64,000 nt of DNA from Desulfocucumis sp964643075. GTDB lineage: Bacteria; Bacillota; Desulfotomaculia; Desulfotomaculales; Desulfocucumaceae. The notes under the pieces are model-generated. The model was not told the origin of the DNA. It saw nothing but the letters and a program-made list of their open reading frames with translations, and made no database searches. The DNA lies in NCBI GenBank assembly GCA_964643075.1, contig CAZXQO010000026.1, forward strand, positions 1-64,000, read 5' to 3'. Positions within the stretch are counted from its first letter, which is position 1, and each line of letters opens with the position of its first letter. The position numbers and the translations under genes were made by a program. Below, piece after piece: positions 7,000 to 15,992 of the stretch.

Positions 7000-9645
7000 T
7001 CACAGTATTTCCACATACCCTTGTGTTCCATTTACACGGATCCTCTGTCCGTTTTTGATGAGCTGCGTAGCATTTTCAACACCCACGACCGCCGGCAGGC
7101 CATACTCCCGCGCTATGACAGAACCGTGCGTCATAAGCCCGCCCACCTCGGTCACCAGGCCTTTTACTGATACAAACAGCGGTGTCCAGCCCGGATCAGT
7201 GAATGCGGTGACCAGGATATCGTCATCCTCCATGTCGGCCTCATCCATCCTGGAAAGAACACGCGCCCGTCCCTCCACGGTTCCGGATGAAACAGGCAGA
7301 CCCACCAAAGCACCTTTGGGGATACCATCGGTGGCATATTCCCCGGGTATGACCTCGCCATCGGACGTCATGACCCGCGGCGGCGTTAGCTTCTCAAAAA
7401 TCGTGTATTCCTCTTTTCTCCTGGTTATGATACTGTAATCCAGCCGGTTTGTTTTAACAACTTCCCTGAATTCTTCAAACTTCAGATAATAAATATCCTC
7501 TTTTTCCTTTATCACACCCTTTTCCACCAGCATGGTGGCTTCCCTCATAAGGGCATCCTTATAAATCTGGTAACGCCATATCATAAGATATTTGGGAAAT
7601 TCCCGAAGGCAGGCAAAATTGCGCAAAATACTGATCATCTTCTTTGTCTTTCTAGCTTTCTGCTTGCCGCGGGGCAATGGCATCAGGCGGGCTAATACAT
7701 CCTGTTCCTTTTGCTCCGCTTCCAGCCGGCCCTGCTCAAACTTGACGGCATGTGCATTGGGTTCAAAGTTCTTGATATTACTCAATATCGGAGGAATGAG
7801 CTGGGTCGGCTTTTCACTCCAACGGGGTTTTGTGATATCTATCTCTCCGGGGCAGCGCATCCCGTACTTTTCCAGGTAGACTCGAATTGAATCGCCCACG
7901 GCATCGCCGCCTTCCACCTTGGCGAGGTCTTCAAAAAAAGTTTTATCCGCAGCGTAATGGAAATAATCCATTACCGCCGGATATTGACGCGCTACGTCGG
8001 ATACATCCAGAAGCGCCAGGCCCATTTCCGAAGTGATATTATTGGATACGGATTTGACAAGCGTGTCCACCGCGTTCTTCTCGCCCAGCCACTTCTCAAT
8101 ATTTTTTCTCAGCCAAGCATCAGCTTTTGCCCAGGCCATACACGCCCCAATACATGGCGGATAAAACACGTTCGCAAACAGTTCCTTCTGATCCCGAAGA
8201 ATGAATTCAAACAAATCATCATGTGATAAGCCCCTGACCTTTAGCTCTATATTCCTTATTAGTGACTCATTGTGATCATAAATAAATCCAATAAGTGAGG
8301 CATCGTTTTTCCGCATTGTCTTTACCATTGTCGTTGCCGCAGATATCAAGCCAATCAGAATCTTTCCGATAGGCGGCGCAGCAGATGTCCGTTTGCGGGA
8401 CAATGTCTTCATGTAATCTTTACGCATTATTAACCTGGATAAGGCACTTCTCATCAACTCATCAAAATTAGCGTTATTCTTGCTGGAAAGCAAAAACTTT
8501 CGCCGTATCGGTGAGGCTAAGTCACCAGTTATGTCAAAGAACAGTCTCCCGCCGGCCTCAACTCCGGAGATGCCATTGACACGACCAACCAATTGCATGA
8601 AAGAAATGCCCAACGGTTTCATGGCTTCCGTCATTATCTGGGAATGGCCGAAGGACAGAAATACGTGGCTCTTCCCGTCGTTCACGGCCGGAATGGGGTA
8701 TAGGGTGGTGATGGGGCGACTCTGAACGATATAGAACCTATCTTCAATAAGGCACCATTCGATGTCCTGGGGACAGGCGAAATGGGCCTCAATATCCTTG
8801 CCCAGCTGCGCAAGCCGCAAAATCTGTCCGTCCGTCAGCGTCTGACTGTTTTGCCTTTCCGGCTCAACCTCACGCTCCCTGGTGCCGCCCTCTTCTAATG
8901 GAGAGACTTCTACTTTCTTTGCGGCTATTTTTTTATCTATAATTCTTCCGTCCCGCACCTTGTAGAGATCGGAATTCACCGTGCCGGAGACGGCAGCCTC
9001 GCCAAGCCCGTAGCTTGCATTGATGGACAGTACATTTCTATTGCCTGTAACAGGGTCAGCCGTAAATAAAATTCCCGAGGCCTGCGGTAATATCATTTGC
9101 TGGATTACAACAGCCAGACGGACCTGGCGGTGGTCAAAGCCGTTTTGCATACGGTAGGTCATCGCCCTGTCCGTAAACAGAGAAGCCCAACACTTGACGA
9201 TGTGTTGTAAAACCGCATTCTTTCCTTTGATATTCAAATAGGTATCATGCTGGCCGGCAAAGGACGTCAGCGGCAGATCTTCCGCCGTGGCGCTGGAACG
9301 TATAGCATAGGCCTTCTCCTCGCCCAGCTTGGAGAGACAATGAATGATCTGCTCCTCTATCTCCCCGGGAATCTTTGCCCCTTCGATAATCCTGCGAATC
9401 TTCGCACTGATTTCTGCAACCATTTTCTTATCGCCGGCTGTTAGTGCCGTTAGCTGCTCAAGCAGTGTATTAAGCTCTTCGTTATCAGCAATTGTTCTAT
9501 CGTATGCCTCAGTGGTGACGCAAAAACCCCCGGGAACCTGAATTCCATCAAGTCTTGACAGTTCAGCCAAATTTAGCCCTTTACCTCCAACGGCCATAGG
9601 CATGGTGTTCTCGATCTCCTGGAAATCAAGCACATGTTGATTCAT
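7000..9645 (-). CDS. PEP synthase / rifampicin phosphotransferase-like enzyme
   Basis: An 881-residue protein with the three-part architecture of PEP-utilising phosphotransferases: an N-terminal ATP-binding domain (about 1-320, with AVGGKGLNLAELS and RSSATAEDLP), a large helical middle region (about 350-760), and a C-terminal swivelling domain with the phospho-accepting His in GGLMTHGSVIAREYGLP near residue 840. True PEP synthases have a PEP/pyruvate TIM barrel at the C-terminus. Here the order and length match rifampicin phosphotransferase-type proteins (about 870 residues), so the substrate may be an antibiotic or other small molecule. ATG 9645 has AGGAGGTG in front. The TetR regulator gene lies just upstream on the same strand, which fits a drug-responsive unit. 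Confidence 0.75.
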   Translation of the reverse strand: MNQHVLDFQEIENTMPMAVGGKGLNLAELSRLDGIQVPGGFCVTTEAYDRTIADNEELNTLLEQLTALTAGDKKMVAEISAKIRRIIEGAKIPGEIEEQIIHCLSKLGEEKAYAIRSSATAEDLPLTSFAGQHDTYLNIKGKNAVLQHIVKCWASLFTDRAMTYRMQNGFDHRQVRLAVVIQQMILPQASGILFTADPVTGNRNVLSINASYGLGEAAVSGTVNSDLYKVRDGRIIDKKIAAKKVEVSPLEEGGTREREVEPERQNSQTLTDGQILRLAQLGKDIEAHFACPQDIEWCLIEDRFYIVQSRPITTLYPIPAVNDGKSHVFLSFGHSQIMTEAMKPLGISFMQLVGRVNGISGVEAGGRLFFDITGDLASPIRRKFLLSSKNNANFDELMRSALSRLIMRKDYMKTLSRKRTSAAPPIGKILIGLISAATTMVKTMRKNDASLIGFIYDHNESLIRNIELKVRGLSHDDLFEFILRDQKELFANVFYPPCIGACMAWAKADAWLRKNIEKWLGEKNAVDTLVKSVSNNITSEMGLALLDVSDVARQYPAVMDYFHYAADKTFFEDLAKVEGGDAVGDSIRVYLEKYGMRCPGEIDITKPRWSEKPTQLIPPILSNIKNFEPNAHAVKFEQGRLEAEQKEQDVLARLMPLPRGKQKARKTKKMISILRNFACLREFPKYLMIWRYQIYKDALMREATMLVEKGVIKEKEDIYYLKFEEFREVVKTNRLDYSIITRRKEEYTIFEKLTPPRVMTSDGEVIPGEYATDGIPKGALVGLPVSSGTVEGRARVLSRMDEADMEDDDILVTAFTDPGWTPLFVSVKGLVTEVGGLMTHGSVIAREYGLPAVVGVENATQLIKNGQRIRVNGTQGYVEIL

Positions 9646-9769
9646 ATGGGCGCACCTCCTTAATTGAGGAATCTGATAAATCATACATTTAGGACCATCA
9701 ACCCTGATCATTACCCCCCTCCATCCAGAACTCCAAACGATAATGGTCATCACCCCAAAATAATCACAG

Positions 9770-10366
9770 CTACTTGTCGTTTCGGCCGCCCATACCTTGC
9801 AACAACAAGGTAGTGGCCCTGTGCAACAATGTTTTCCTAGCTTCCTGGTCCATCATTGAAGAATAGCGGCTCAGTCCTAAGTAAATACTGGTCACAATAA
9901 AGGTCAACTCTATCAGGTCATGATCTTTAAACTCACCGCTAGCGATCCCCTCCGCGATGAATTCTTTGTGCCTTTCAAAGGAATTGCTGATGATTCTCGA
10001 AAGCCTTTGACCAGCTTCCGAATCGATGCCAACAATATTGATAAATTCTCTCTCAACCGAGATTGGCGGCCTTTCCGTCTGGGCGATGAAATTGCTATAA
10101 GCATAAAGCTTCTCGGTTGCTGACCCGCATTTAGAAAATATTTCGTCTAACTCTTCCCACCACTTCGCAACATTTTCTTCTGTCAAGCAGAGAAATAAAT
10201 CTTCCTTGCTCTTGAAATAATAGTAAATGTTACTGATACTGCGTCCAGTAGCCTTGCAAATATCGCCCATGGAGGTGCCAGCGTAACCCTTCTGGGAAAA
10301 CAGTATTTTCGCCTTGGCAAGAATATCGTTTTTGGTTTGTTCTCCTTCATATCTGCGCTTGCTCAT
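9770..10366 (-). CDS. TetR/AcrR family transcriptional regulator
   Basis: A 198-residue TetR-type repressor. The N-terminal HTH (about residues 12-58) shows the typical ILAKAKILFSQKGYAGTSMGDICKATG... and YYYFKSKEDLF pattern; the rest is a helical ligand-binding domain. It starts at ATG 10366 with GGAGTG upstream and is followed after 124 bases by the PEP-synthase-like gene on the same strand, so it probably regulates itself and that gene. An inverted repeat at 10395-10408 upstream is a candidate operator. Confidence 0.88.
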   Translation of the reverse strand: MSKRRYEGEQTKNDILAKAKILFSQKGYAGTSMGDICKATGRSISNIYYYFKSKEDLFLCLTEENVAKWWEELDEIFSKCGSATEKLYAYSNFIAQTERPPISVEREFINIVGIDSEAGQRLSRIISNSFERHKEFIAEGIASGEFKDHDLIELTFIVTSIYLGLSRYSSMMDQEARKTLLHRATTLLLQGMGGRNDK

Positions 10367-10394
10367 AGATGAATTTCACTCCAAAAAATATTTT

Positions 10395-10408
10395 ATAGAA
10401 CGATCTAT
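10395..10408. promoter_or_regulatory. Candidate TetR operator
   Basis: ATAGA-ACGA-TCTAT, a 5-bp inverted repeat with a 4-base centre, starting 29 bases upstream of the TetR start codon. TAGAACG-like palindromes are common targets of this family; the assignment is inferred from position and symmetry. Confidence 0.4.
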
Positions 10409-10664
10409 CAAATTAAATATATATTAAGATACTCCTCCGAGTCAAGAACTACCAGGTACTTCTCCAGAAAAAAACTGGTCTGGCATCCCATAATGGGATG
10501 TTTTTACCCAACTCTCCAAAAGGTATATTACGTGTTACTCCGAGATACGTATAAAATATTCCCCGAAAGGTCACCTACCATATAAAGAATACCCGGAGTT
10601 GCTCCTCCGGGTAAAACAAGGTAATATACTATTAATTCAGTTCCATTTCTGTTGTGAGGCTTTT

Positions 10665-10690
10665 AGACCGAGTCCCGCCTCCGACACCAA
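10665..10690 (+). repeat. tRNA-3'-end-like motif, copy 2
   Basis: AGACCG-AGTCCCGCCTCCGACACCAA. The copy at 6627-6662 has ten extra bases inside, and a minus-strand copy lies at 60958-60980. Each is followed by a Rho-independent terminator, but I found no matching 5' acceptor strand, so this is not a complete tRNA. Confidence 0.5.
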
Positions 10691-10716
10691 GAAATGCCTA
10701 ATTTACAAGGGTTAGA

Positions 10717-10756
10717 GCCGAATGTGAAAATACTTCACGTTCGGCATTTTATTTTT
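10717..10756 (+). terminator. Rho-independent terminator
   Basis: GCCGAATGTGAA (10717-10728) pairs with TTCACGTTCGGC (10734-10745) with one G-T pair; ATTTTATTTTT follows. There is no protein gene upstream on this strand, so it probably ends a non-coding transcript. Confidence 0.65.
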
Positions 10757-11149
10757 AGAAGTGTTCGAAAAAAGGTTGTCCGGGACAAACGTGTCTGGGT
10801 AAACGTGTTCTGAAATGGCTGTAATAATTTACAATGAGAGGTTGTTTATAGCATGTCGTAGACATCTACTGGAACCGGAAAGCATTTCAAAACTAATTTA
10901 ACAGAAAGGTAATAATTAGCATCTTTGTGTTACGGCATTCCTTGAGAGCATGACGCTAAGAAATCTATCGTGGTACACCAAGAAACACCACCAATAAATT
11001 TATTTTATCTTTAAACAAAATCTATAAAAATTACTAATAATTATTATAAAGGATATTTATATTCATTTTATAGAAATATCAACTTGGTTTTATTTGAAAG
11101 GTATATTGTTTATGCGGCCAGAGGTAATGAGAATTTAGTTGGTGGTTAT

Positions 11150-12226
11150 ATGAGTATGCCATTTAAGAATGAACAAATGACCCCAAGAGAAAGAATGATT
11201 GCATTTATCACGGGTGGTGCTGTAGACCGGGTGCCATGTGTTCCCTTTGTGGGCGAGCATGCCTGCCGCCTGATTGGACATTCCTTTTCAGAATGCTGTC
11301 ACTCTGCAGAGCTGATGACAGAAGCCCAGGTAGCGGCCTTTAAGGCCTACCGCCCGGATTCCATAGGCGCGGGCCCAGGTCTTTTCGGCATAGCGGAGGC
11401 CATGGGCACCAGGCTTAATTATCCCGATGACGGCCTGCCCTATGTGAGTGAGCCCATTTTAAAAGATTATGCCGATTTGGACCGGCTGTCTCCTGCTGAC
11501 CCTTACTGCAACGGCAAGCTACCGCTGTGCCTGGAAGTCCTCAAGTTAATTAACGGGCAAATTGGCGGCCAGGTAGTGGTGGGCACCTCACTGGGGGGCC
11601 CCTTTACCACTGCGGCAGCACTGCGGGGAACGGAAAATTTCCTGAGAGATTTGCGCAGAAGGCCGGAAATGGTTCACCAGCTGCTCAATCTGGCTACGCA
11701 AAGCGCCTTAAATTATATTGATGCAGTTAGTGATTTGGGGATTAAACCCGGTATTGCGGAACCTACCGCCTCCGGCACCTTGATCAGCGCCGGGCTGTTC
11801 AAACAATTCGCTCTTCCTTATTTAAAAAAATGCTCGGACAGAATTACTGAGCGCTGGGGAACCGGACCCATGCTGCATATATGCGGCAATACCAGGCGCA
11901 TATGGTCCGATATGGCCGATACCGGGGCAACAATTTTAAGCCTCGACAATGAAGTGGATCTGGCCCGGGCCAAGGAAGAAGTGGGAAGCCGGGTATGTCT
12001 GGCTGGAAATGTTCGTCCTGTGGAAATCATGATGAAGGGAACCTGCGAGGATGTCTATGCCGAAGTGAAGGATTGTCTGCGCCGGGCCCATGACAATCCG
12101 AAAGGGTTTATTCTATGCACCGGTTGCGCTCTGCCGCTGGATACCCCTCCCCAAAATATAATTGCCATGATGGAGGCGGCCAGCATTTTCGGCAAATATC
12201 CTGTTGATGCCGGACGCCTCATATAA
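11150..12226 (+). CDS. UroD-fold corrinoid methyltransferase (MtaA/CmuA type)
   Basis: A 358-residue uroporphyrinogen-decarboxylase-fold protein. It carries the zinc signature of MtaA/MtbA-type methyltransferases: H-I-C near residue 244 and C-T-G-C near 325, absent from true heme-pathway UroD. Such enzymes move methyl groups between a substrate or carrier and a corrinoid protein. The gene is followed by a corrinoid protein, a second UroD-fold methyltransferase and a corrinoid-activator remnant, so it belongs to a methyl-transfer system, probably O-demethylation of a methylated growth substrate. Which of the two methyltransferases attacks the substrate cannot be told. ATG 11150 has a modest GGTGG site; an ATG two codons later is also possible. 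Confidence 0.78.
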   Translation: MSMPFKNEQMTPRERMIAFITGGAVDRVPCVPFVGEHACRLIGHSFSECCHSAELMTEAQVAAFKAYRPDSIGAGPGLFGIAEAMGTRLNYPDDGLPYVSEPILKDYADLDRLSPADPYCNGKLPLCLEVLKLINGQIGGQVVVGTSLGGPFTTAAALRGTENFLRDLRRRPEMVHQLLNLATQSALNYIDAVSDLGIKPGIAEPTASGTLISAGLFKQFALPYLKKCSDRITERWGTGPMLHICGNTRRIWSDMADTGATILSLDNEVDLARAKEEVGSRVCLAGNVRPVEIMMKGTCEDVYAEVKDCLRRAHDNPKGFILCTGCALPLDTPPQNIIAMMEAASIFGKYPVDAGRLI

Positions 12227-12254
12227 ACGGGTGAAACTTTTTGGGGGTGCAGTT

Positions 12255-12914
12255 ATGAACGTTAATGAAATATTGGACCGGTTGGCCCGGGGAGTCCGGG
12301 ACATGGATGAGGAGATGACTGTAAATGCGGCCGGGGATGCTCTTGCCCACGGCATTGACTCATTGGTTGCCATTAATGAAGGACTGGTCAAAGGAATGAA
12401 CGAGGCCGGCAGGCTTTACGAGGAAGAGGAATACTTTGTGCCTGAATTGCTGCTATGCTCAGACGCCATGTACGCAGGGCTGGGTATTCTGTCCCCGCAC
12501 CTGGAAAGGGCGGAGGAAAGCGCCAGGGTCAGGATTGTAATCGGGGTGATGGAGGGTGACACCCATGATATTGGGAAAAACCTTGTCAAATTAATGCTTG
12601 AGGTGGAGGGCACCGAGATTTTTGACCTGGGCCGGGACGTTTCGCCGGATAAGTTTGTCAGCGTGGCAAAAGAGGTAAATGCTCATATGATTTGTCTTTC
12701 TACCCTCATGTCAACCACCATGGATGGCATGGAAACTGTAATAAAACTATTGGGAGAGGCGGGTATCAGGGAGCAGGTTGTGGTTCTGGTGGGCGGTGGA
12801 CCGATTTCACAGTCCTTTGCCAACAGTATCGGGGCAGACGGTTACGCGGCCAGCGCCACCGGTGCTGTGAAGATCGCCAGGCAGCTGCTGGGTCCCAAAG
12901 GGGCGTCATTTTAG
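12255..12914 (+). CDS. Corrinoid (B12-binding) methyl-carrier protein
   Basis: A 219-residue methyl-carrier of the MtaC/MtvC type. Residues 1-85 form the helical cap domain. The B12 domain follows with the base-off signature DTHDIG near 99-104 (D-x-H-x-x-G, His being the lower cobalt ligand), then a serine-rich SLMSTTMDGM segment and the GGGPI motif. The cobalt shuttles the methyl group between the flanking methyltransferases. ATG 12255 has GGGGGTG 7 bases upstream. It lies 28 bases after the first methyltransferase gene and 4 bases before the second, clearly one operon. Confidence 0.9.
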   Translation: MNVNEILDRLARGVRDMDEEMTVNAAGDALAHGIDSLVAINEGLVKGMNEAGRLYEEEEYFVPELLLCSDAMYAGLGILSPHLERAEESARVRIVIGVMEGDTHDIGKNLVKLMLEVEGTEIFDLGRDVSPDKFVSVAKEVNAHMICLSTLMSTTMDGMETVIKLLGEAGIREQVVVLVGGGPISQSFANSIGADGYAASATGAVKIARQLLGPKGASF

Positions 12915-12918
12915 AGGT

Positions 12919-13962
12919 ATGACTGATAAAGAACGTCTTATTAAATCTTTGCATGGCGGTAAGGTAGACCGACCGCCTTTGATTTGCCCGGGCGGGATGA
13001 TGAACATGGTAATTACCGAGGTTATGCAGCAGGTTGATGCAGCCTGGCCGGGCGCCCATGCCGACCCGGCGGCTATGGCCAGGCTGGCCCTTGGCGTACA
13101 GAAGCTAACCGGAATTGAAAATCTGGGCGTGCCTTTCTGTATGACCGTGGAAGCGGAAGCCATGGGTGCCCGTGTATCACCCGGCACATACACAACCGAG
13201 CCCAGGGTGGTAAGTTACCCCTTGACTGGTATCAGTGAGTGGGGGGAGCTTAATGAAATAAGGCCCGGCAGGGATAGGGCCGGTGTTGTAACCGAAGCCA
13301 TCAGTATTCTGTCCGGTAGCCGCAAAGATCTGCCTGTAATTGCCAATCTCACCGGGCCCGTCAGCCTTGCCACCTCTTTAATTGAACCCATGTCACTATA
13401 CAAATCCATGGGCAAACAGCCCCAAGAGGTGCATAAATTTTTTGCCTTCATAACGGAAAATTTAATTGCCTTCGGCAGGGCACAGCTTGCCGCCGGAGCT
13501 GATATTCTAACCATCGCGGACCCCAGTGGCACAGGGGAAATCTTAGGCCCGCGCAGGTTTAGTGAGTTTGTGGTACCCTATATCAACCGGATACTGGATG
13601 AACTCGGCAGGCTGTACCGGGCGAGCATAGTACATATTTGCGGGCGTCTGCACAGTGTTTTTAGAGAGATGGACCAACTGCACACCTCTGCGGTAAGCAT
13701 AGATTCCGCCACCAGCGTTGTTGGGATTAAAGAGGCCCTGGAGGGTAAAGTGATTGTAGGAAATGTCAGTACGCTGCTGCTCAAGGATGGGACTCCCGAG
13801 CGCATTAAGGCCGCCGCCCTGTCAAGCCTCCGGCAGGGGGCGGCGGTGCTTTCCCCTGCCTGCGGGATTAGTCCCAAGACTCCCCTGGTCAACCTGAAGG
13901 CGATGGCCCGCGCAGTTAAGGAATTTAACATCTGGGGAAAGCCGGGCAATGCACATGATTGA
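12919..13962 (+). CDS. Second UroD-fold corrinoid methyltransferase
   Basis: A 347-residue UroD-fold protein with HIC near 236 and a later Cys in SPACGISP near 315, the zinc ligands of methylcobamide methyltransferases. It is only distantly similar to the 11150 gene product, so the two probably do different half reactions: one methylating the corrinoid protein from the substrate, the other demethylating it towards tetrahydrofolate or another acceptor. Its end overlaps the start of the corrinoid-activator gene by 14 bases. Start ATG 12919 with AGAGGT. Confidence 0.75.
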   Translation: MTDKERLIKSLHGGKVDRPPLICPGGMMNMVITEVMQQVDAAWPGAHADPAAMARLALGVQKLTGIENLGVPFCMTVEAEAMGARVSPGTYTTEPRVVSYPLTGISEWGELNEIRPGRDRAGVVTEAISILSGSRKDLPVIANLTGPVSLATSLIEPMSLYKSMGKQPQEVHKFFAFITENLIAFGRAQLAAGADILTIADPSGTGEILGPRRFSEFVVPYINRILDELGRLYRASIVHICGRLHSVFREMDQLHTSAVSIDSATSVVGIKEALEGKVIVGNVSTLLLKDGTPERIKAAALSSLRQGAAVLSPACGISPKTPLVNLKAMARAVKEFNIWGKPGNAHD

Positions 13963-14777
13963 TACTGGGCAGCTATTCAAAAGACAGGTTATTTGGCAGG
14001 GAGCACACCGGCGAAGCTTAATGGACTTGTTAAATAACGGGGCTGTGGAACTGGAGACTTCCTGTGGGGGCAAGGGCCAGTGCGGTAAATGCAAGGTCAG
14101 GGTCCTTGCGGGCGATTGTTCTCCCCTTACTGATGAGGAAAAATACATTCTGACTGCGGAAGAGCTGGCATTAGGCACCCGGCTGGCCTGCTGCTGTGAA
14201 GGCCAGGGGAAGTATTACAATTTTAACTGCAGTCCCGGAAAAAGGAATGTGCATCTTAGAGAACGGCCTATTGCCGGAGATAGAGCCGGAAACCACGGTC
14301 CGCAAGAAAGTGATTAATATACCGGAAGAATACGACTGCCGCTCTTTGTGCGAATATGTGGCCAGAGAGGCGGGTGCCGGGGCAGGCAACCCCATACCTC
14401 TGCCGGTTATAAGGTGCCTGGGAGACCACAGGGATAAATCCCCAATAACGCTTGTTTTTAACGGTAAAGACTTAATTGGCTTAGAAAGTGCGGATACTGC
14501 AGCTTATTGCTATGGGGTGGCTTTAGATATCGGGACCACCACGGTGGCGGCGGGATTACTGGATTTGAACAGCGGCTCAGAGTTGGCAGGTGCATCAGCG
14601 CTTAATCCCCAGGTTAAATATGGTCTGGACGTTCTGTCCAGGATAAATAAAGCCCGGCAGGACCCTCTAGCCCTGAAAAATATGCATGATTTAATTAGTG
14701 CCTGCCTTGAGCTTTCTACCATACCTGGCTTCGACAGGCATTTTTCTATGCATATGGCCTTTCCGAAGCAGAAATAG
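13949..14777 (+). pseudogene. Broken corrinoid-activating ATPase gene (RACo-like)
   Basis: Frame 1 (13949 to about 14205) encodes a plant-type [2Fe-2S] ferredoxin domain with C-GGKGQ-C-GK-C and a distal RLAC. A +1 shift around 14200-14210, near CAGGGGAAG, moves the sequence into another frame. That frame continues with the linker and the start of the ASKHA ATPase domain (ALDIGTTTVAAGLLDL near 14518-14566), but stops at 14777. RACo proteins run to about 600 residues, so more than half is missing. RACo reductively reactivates Co(II) corrinoid proteins, so this methyl-transfer system must borrow an activator from elsewhere or is itself decaying. The frameshift alone could be a sequencing error; the 3' truncation cannot. 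Confidence 0.8.
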
Positions 14778-14800
14778 CTCTATAACTGAAGGGAGATTGT

Positions 14801-15913
14801 ATGGCCCGGGTTGATTTGCATTCAGTAAGTAAAAATTACAGCTCTTTAGCGGTGATAAGAGATTTTACCCTTACCGTGGAAGATGGAGAATTTGTTGTGC
14901 TGGTGGGCCCTTCCGGCTGTGGCAAATCCACCATTCTCAGAATGATCGCGGGACTCACCGATGTTTCAGGGGGGGAAATAATGATTGATGGCTGTAAAGT
15001 CAATCACCTGGAGCCGGGAAAACGTGATGTGGCCATGGTGTTTCAAAATTATGCCCTGTACCCGCACATGAATGTTTTTGAGAACATGGCTTTTAGTCTT
15101 AAAATCCGAAAAATACCCGCTGCGGACATAAGCAGGGCAATCATGGAAACATCGGAAATACTTGATATATCTGACCTGCTGAAACGTAAGCCGGGACAAC
15201 TTTCAGGCGGACAGAGGCAGAGAGTGGCCCTGGGCAGGGCAATTGTAAGGAAGCCGAAGGTTTTTTTAATGGATGAGCCTCTGTCAAACCTAGACGCACA
15301 GCTCCGGATGCATATGCGCACAGAAATCATAAAGCTTCACCGCCGGCTGAAGTCGACTTTTATCTATGTGACCCACGACCAGGTGGAGGCAATGACTATG
15401 GGCGACCGGATTGTAATAATGAAAGACGGCCTTGTCCAGCAGGTGGGCCCCCCTGAGGAAATATACAGGAATCCGGCCAATGCTTTTGTGGCCAAGTTTA
15501 TCGGGTCGCCACCAATAAACCTGTTTGAGGCTAAGCTTTCCAGTACAAGCAAATCCCTGGTCTCTCCAGACAGTGGACTGAGCCTTGAGCTTGATATCTG
15601 CAGGAACGGCTCACTTAATATTATTAACGGTAAAAAACTTTTGCTTGGCATCAGGCCTGAAGATGTGCAGATAAGCTTCCATTCCCCTTCTGCTAAGGCC
15701 ATCCGGGCCAATGTGGATCTGGTGGAAAATACCGGATCAGAAAAAATTGTGTTTGCGGGTGCGGGGTGTATACAGTTTGTTGCCAAAGCCAGTGCTGATT
15801 TTCCTCTAAAAGGAGGTGAAGACATCTGGCTGCATTTTCCTCCTGCTTCAGTTCTTGTATTTGATAGGGATAGCGGCTTAGCCATAACAACGCCAAGCGG
15901 AGATAATCACTGA
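14801..15913 (+). CDS. Sugar-type ABC transporter ATP-binding protein (MalK/UgpC family)
   Basis: A 370-residue ATPase with Walker A GPSGCGKST near 37-45, Q-loop, signature LSGGQRQR near 133-140, Walker B VFLMDEPLSNLD, H-loop THD, and a C-terminal TOBE regulatory region (about 240-365) typical of carbohydrate importers of the CUT1 class. It is the first gene of a four-gene importer (ATPase, binding protein, two permeases), starting 23 bases after the broken activator gene. The juxtaposition with methyl-transfer genes suggests, without proof, that the imported compound is a methylated polyol, sugar or glycoside. Confidence 0.9.
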   Translation: MARVDLHSVSKNYSSLAVIRDFTLTVEDGEFVVLVGPSGCGKSTILRMIAGLTDVSGGEIMIDGCKVNHLEPGKRDVAMVFQNYALYPHMNVFENMAFSLKIRKIPAADISRAIMETSEILDISDLLKRKPGQLSGGQRQRVALGRAIVRKPKVFLMDEPLSNLDAQLRMHMRTEIIKLHRRLKSTFIYVTHDQVEAMTMGDRIVIMKDGLVQQVGPPEEIYRNPANAFVAKFIGSPPINLFEAKLSSTSKSLVSPDSGLSLELDICRNGSLNIINGKKLLLGIRPEDVQISFHSPSAKAIRANVDLVENTGSEKIVFAGAGCIQFVAKASADFPLKGGEDIWLHFPPASVLVFDRDSGLAITTPSGDNH

Positions 15914-15992
15914 CTGATACACTAGTTGCAAAAATTGGGGAAACGGCATTGTTTAAAAATTATATAACACGTTTATTAGGAGGCTTATGTTT

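Larger units (their letters stand above)
10409..11149. other. Long intergenic region with hairpins and a tRNA-3'-like motif
   Basis: No gene recognised. It holds the hairpin CATCCC/GGGATG followed by T5 near 10484-10507; a 9-bp stem TACCCGGAG/CTCCGGGTA near 10589-10613; the motif CCCGCCTCCGACACCA at 10674-10689, also found near 6646-6661 and 60958-60975; a terminator at 10717-10756; and a 13-bp palindrome TTGTCC-G-GGACAA at 10776-10788. The last 350 bases are A/T-rich and presumably hold the promoter of the methyltransferase genes. Confidence 0.45.

Noticed and set aside
11084..11149. An upstream start for the first methyltransferase
   Set aside because: The extra 22 residues have no match to the family and the A/T-rich upstream DNA has no ribosome site there.
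14195..14215. Programmed frameshift in the corrinoid-activator gene
   Set aside because: There is no slippery heptamer with a downstream structure, and the shifted product is itself truncated, so it reads as a pseudogene.
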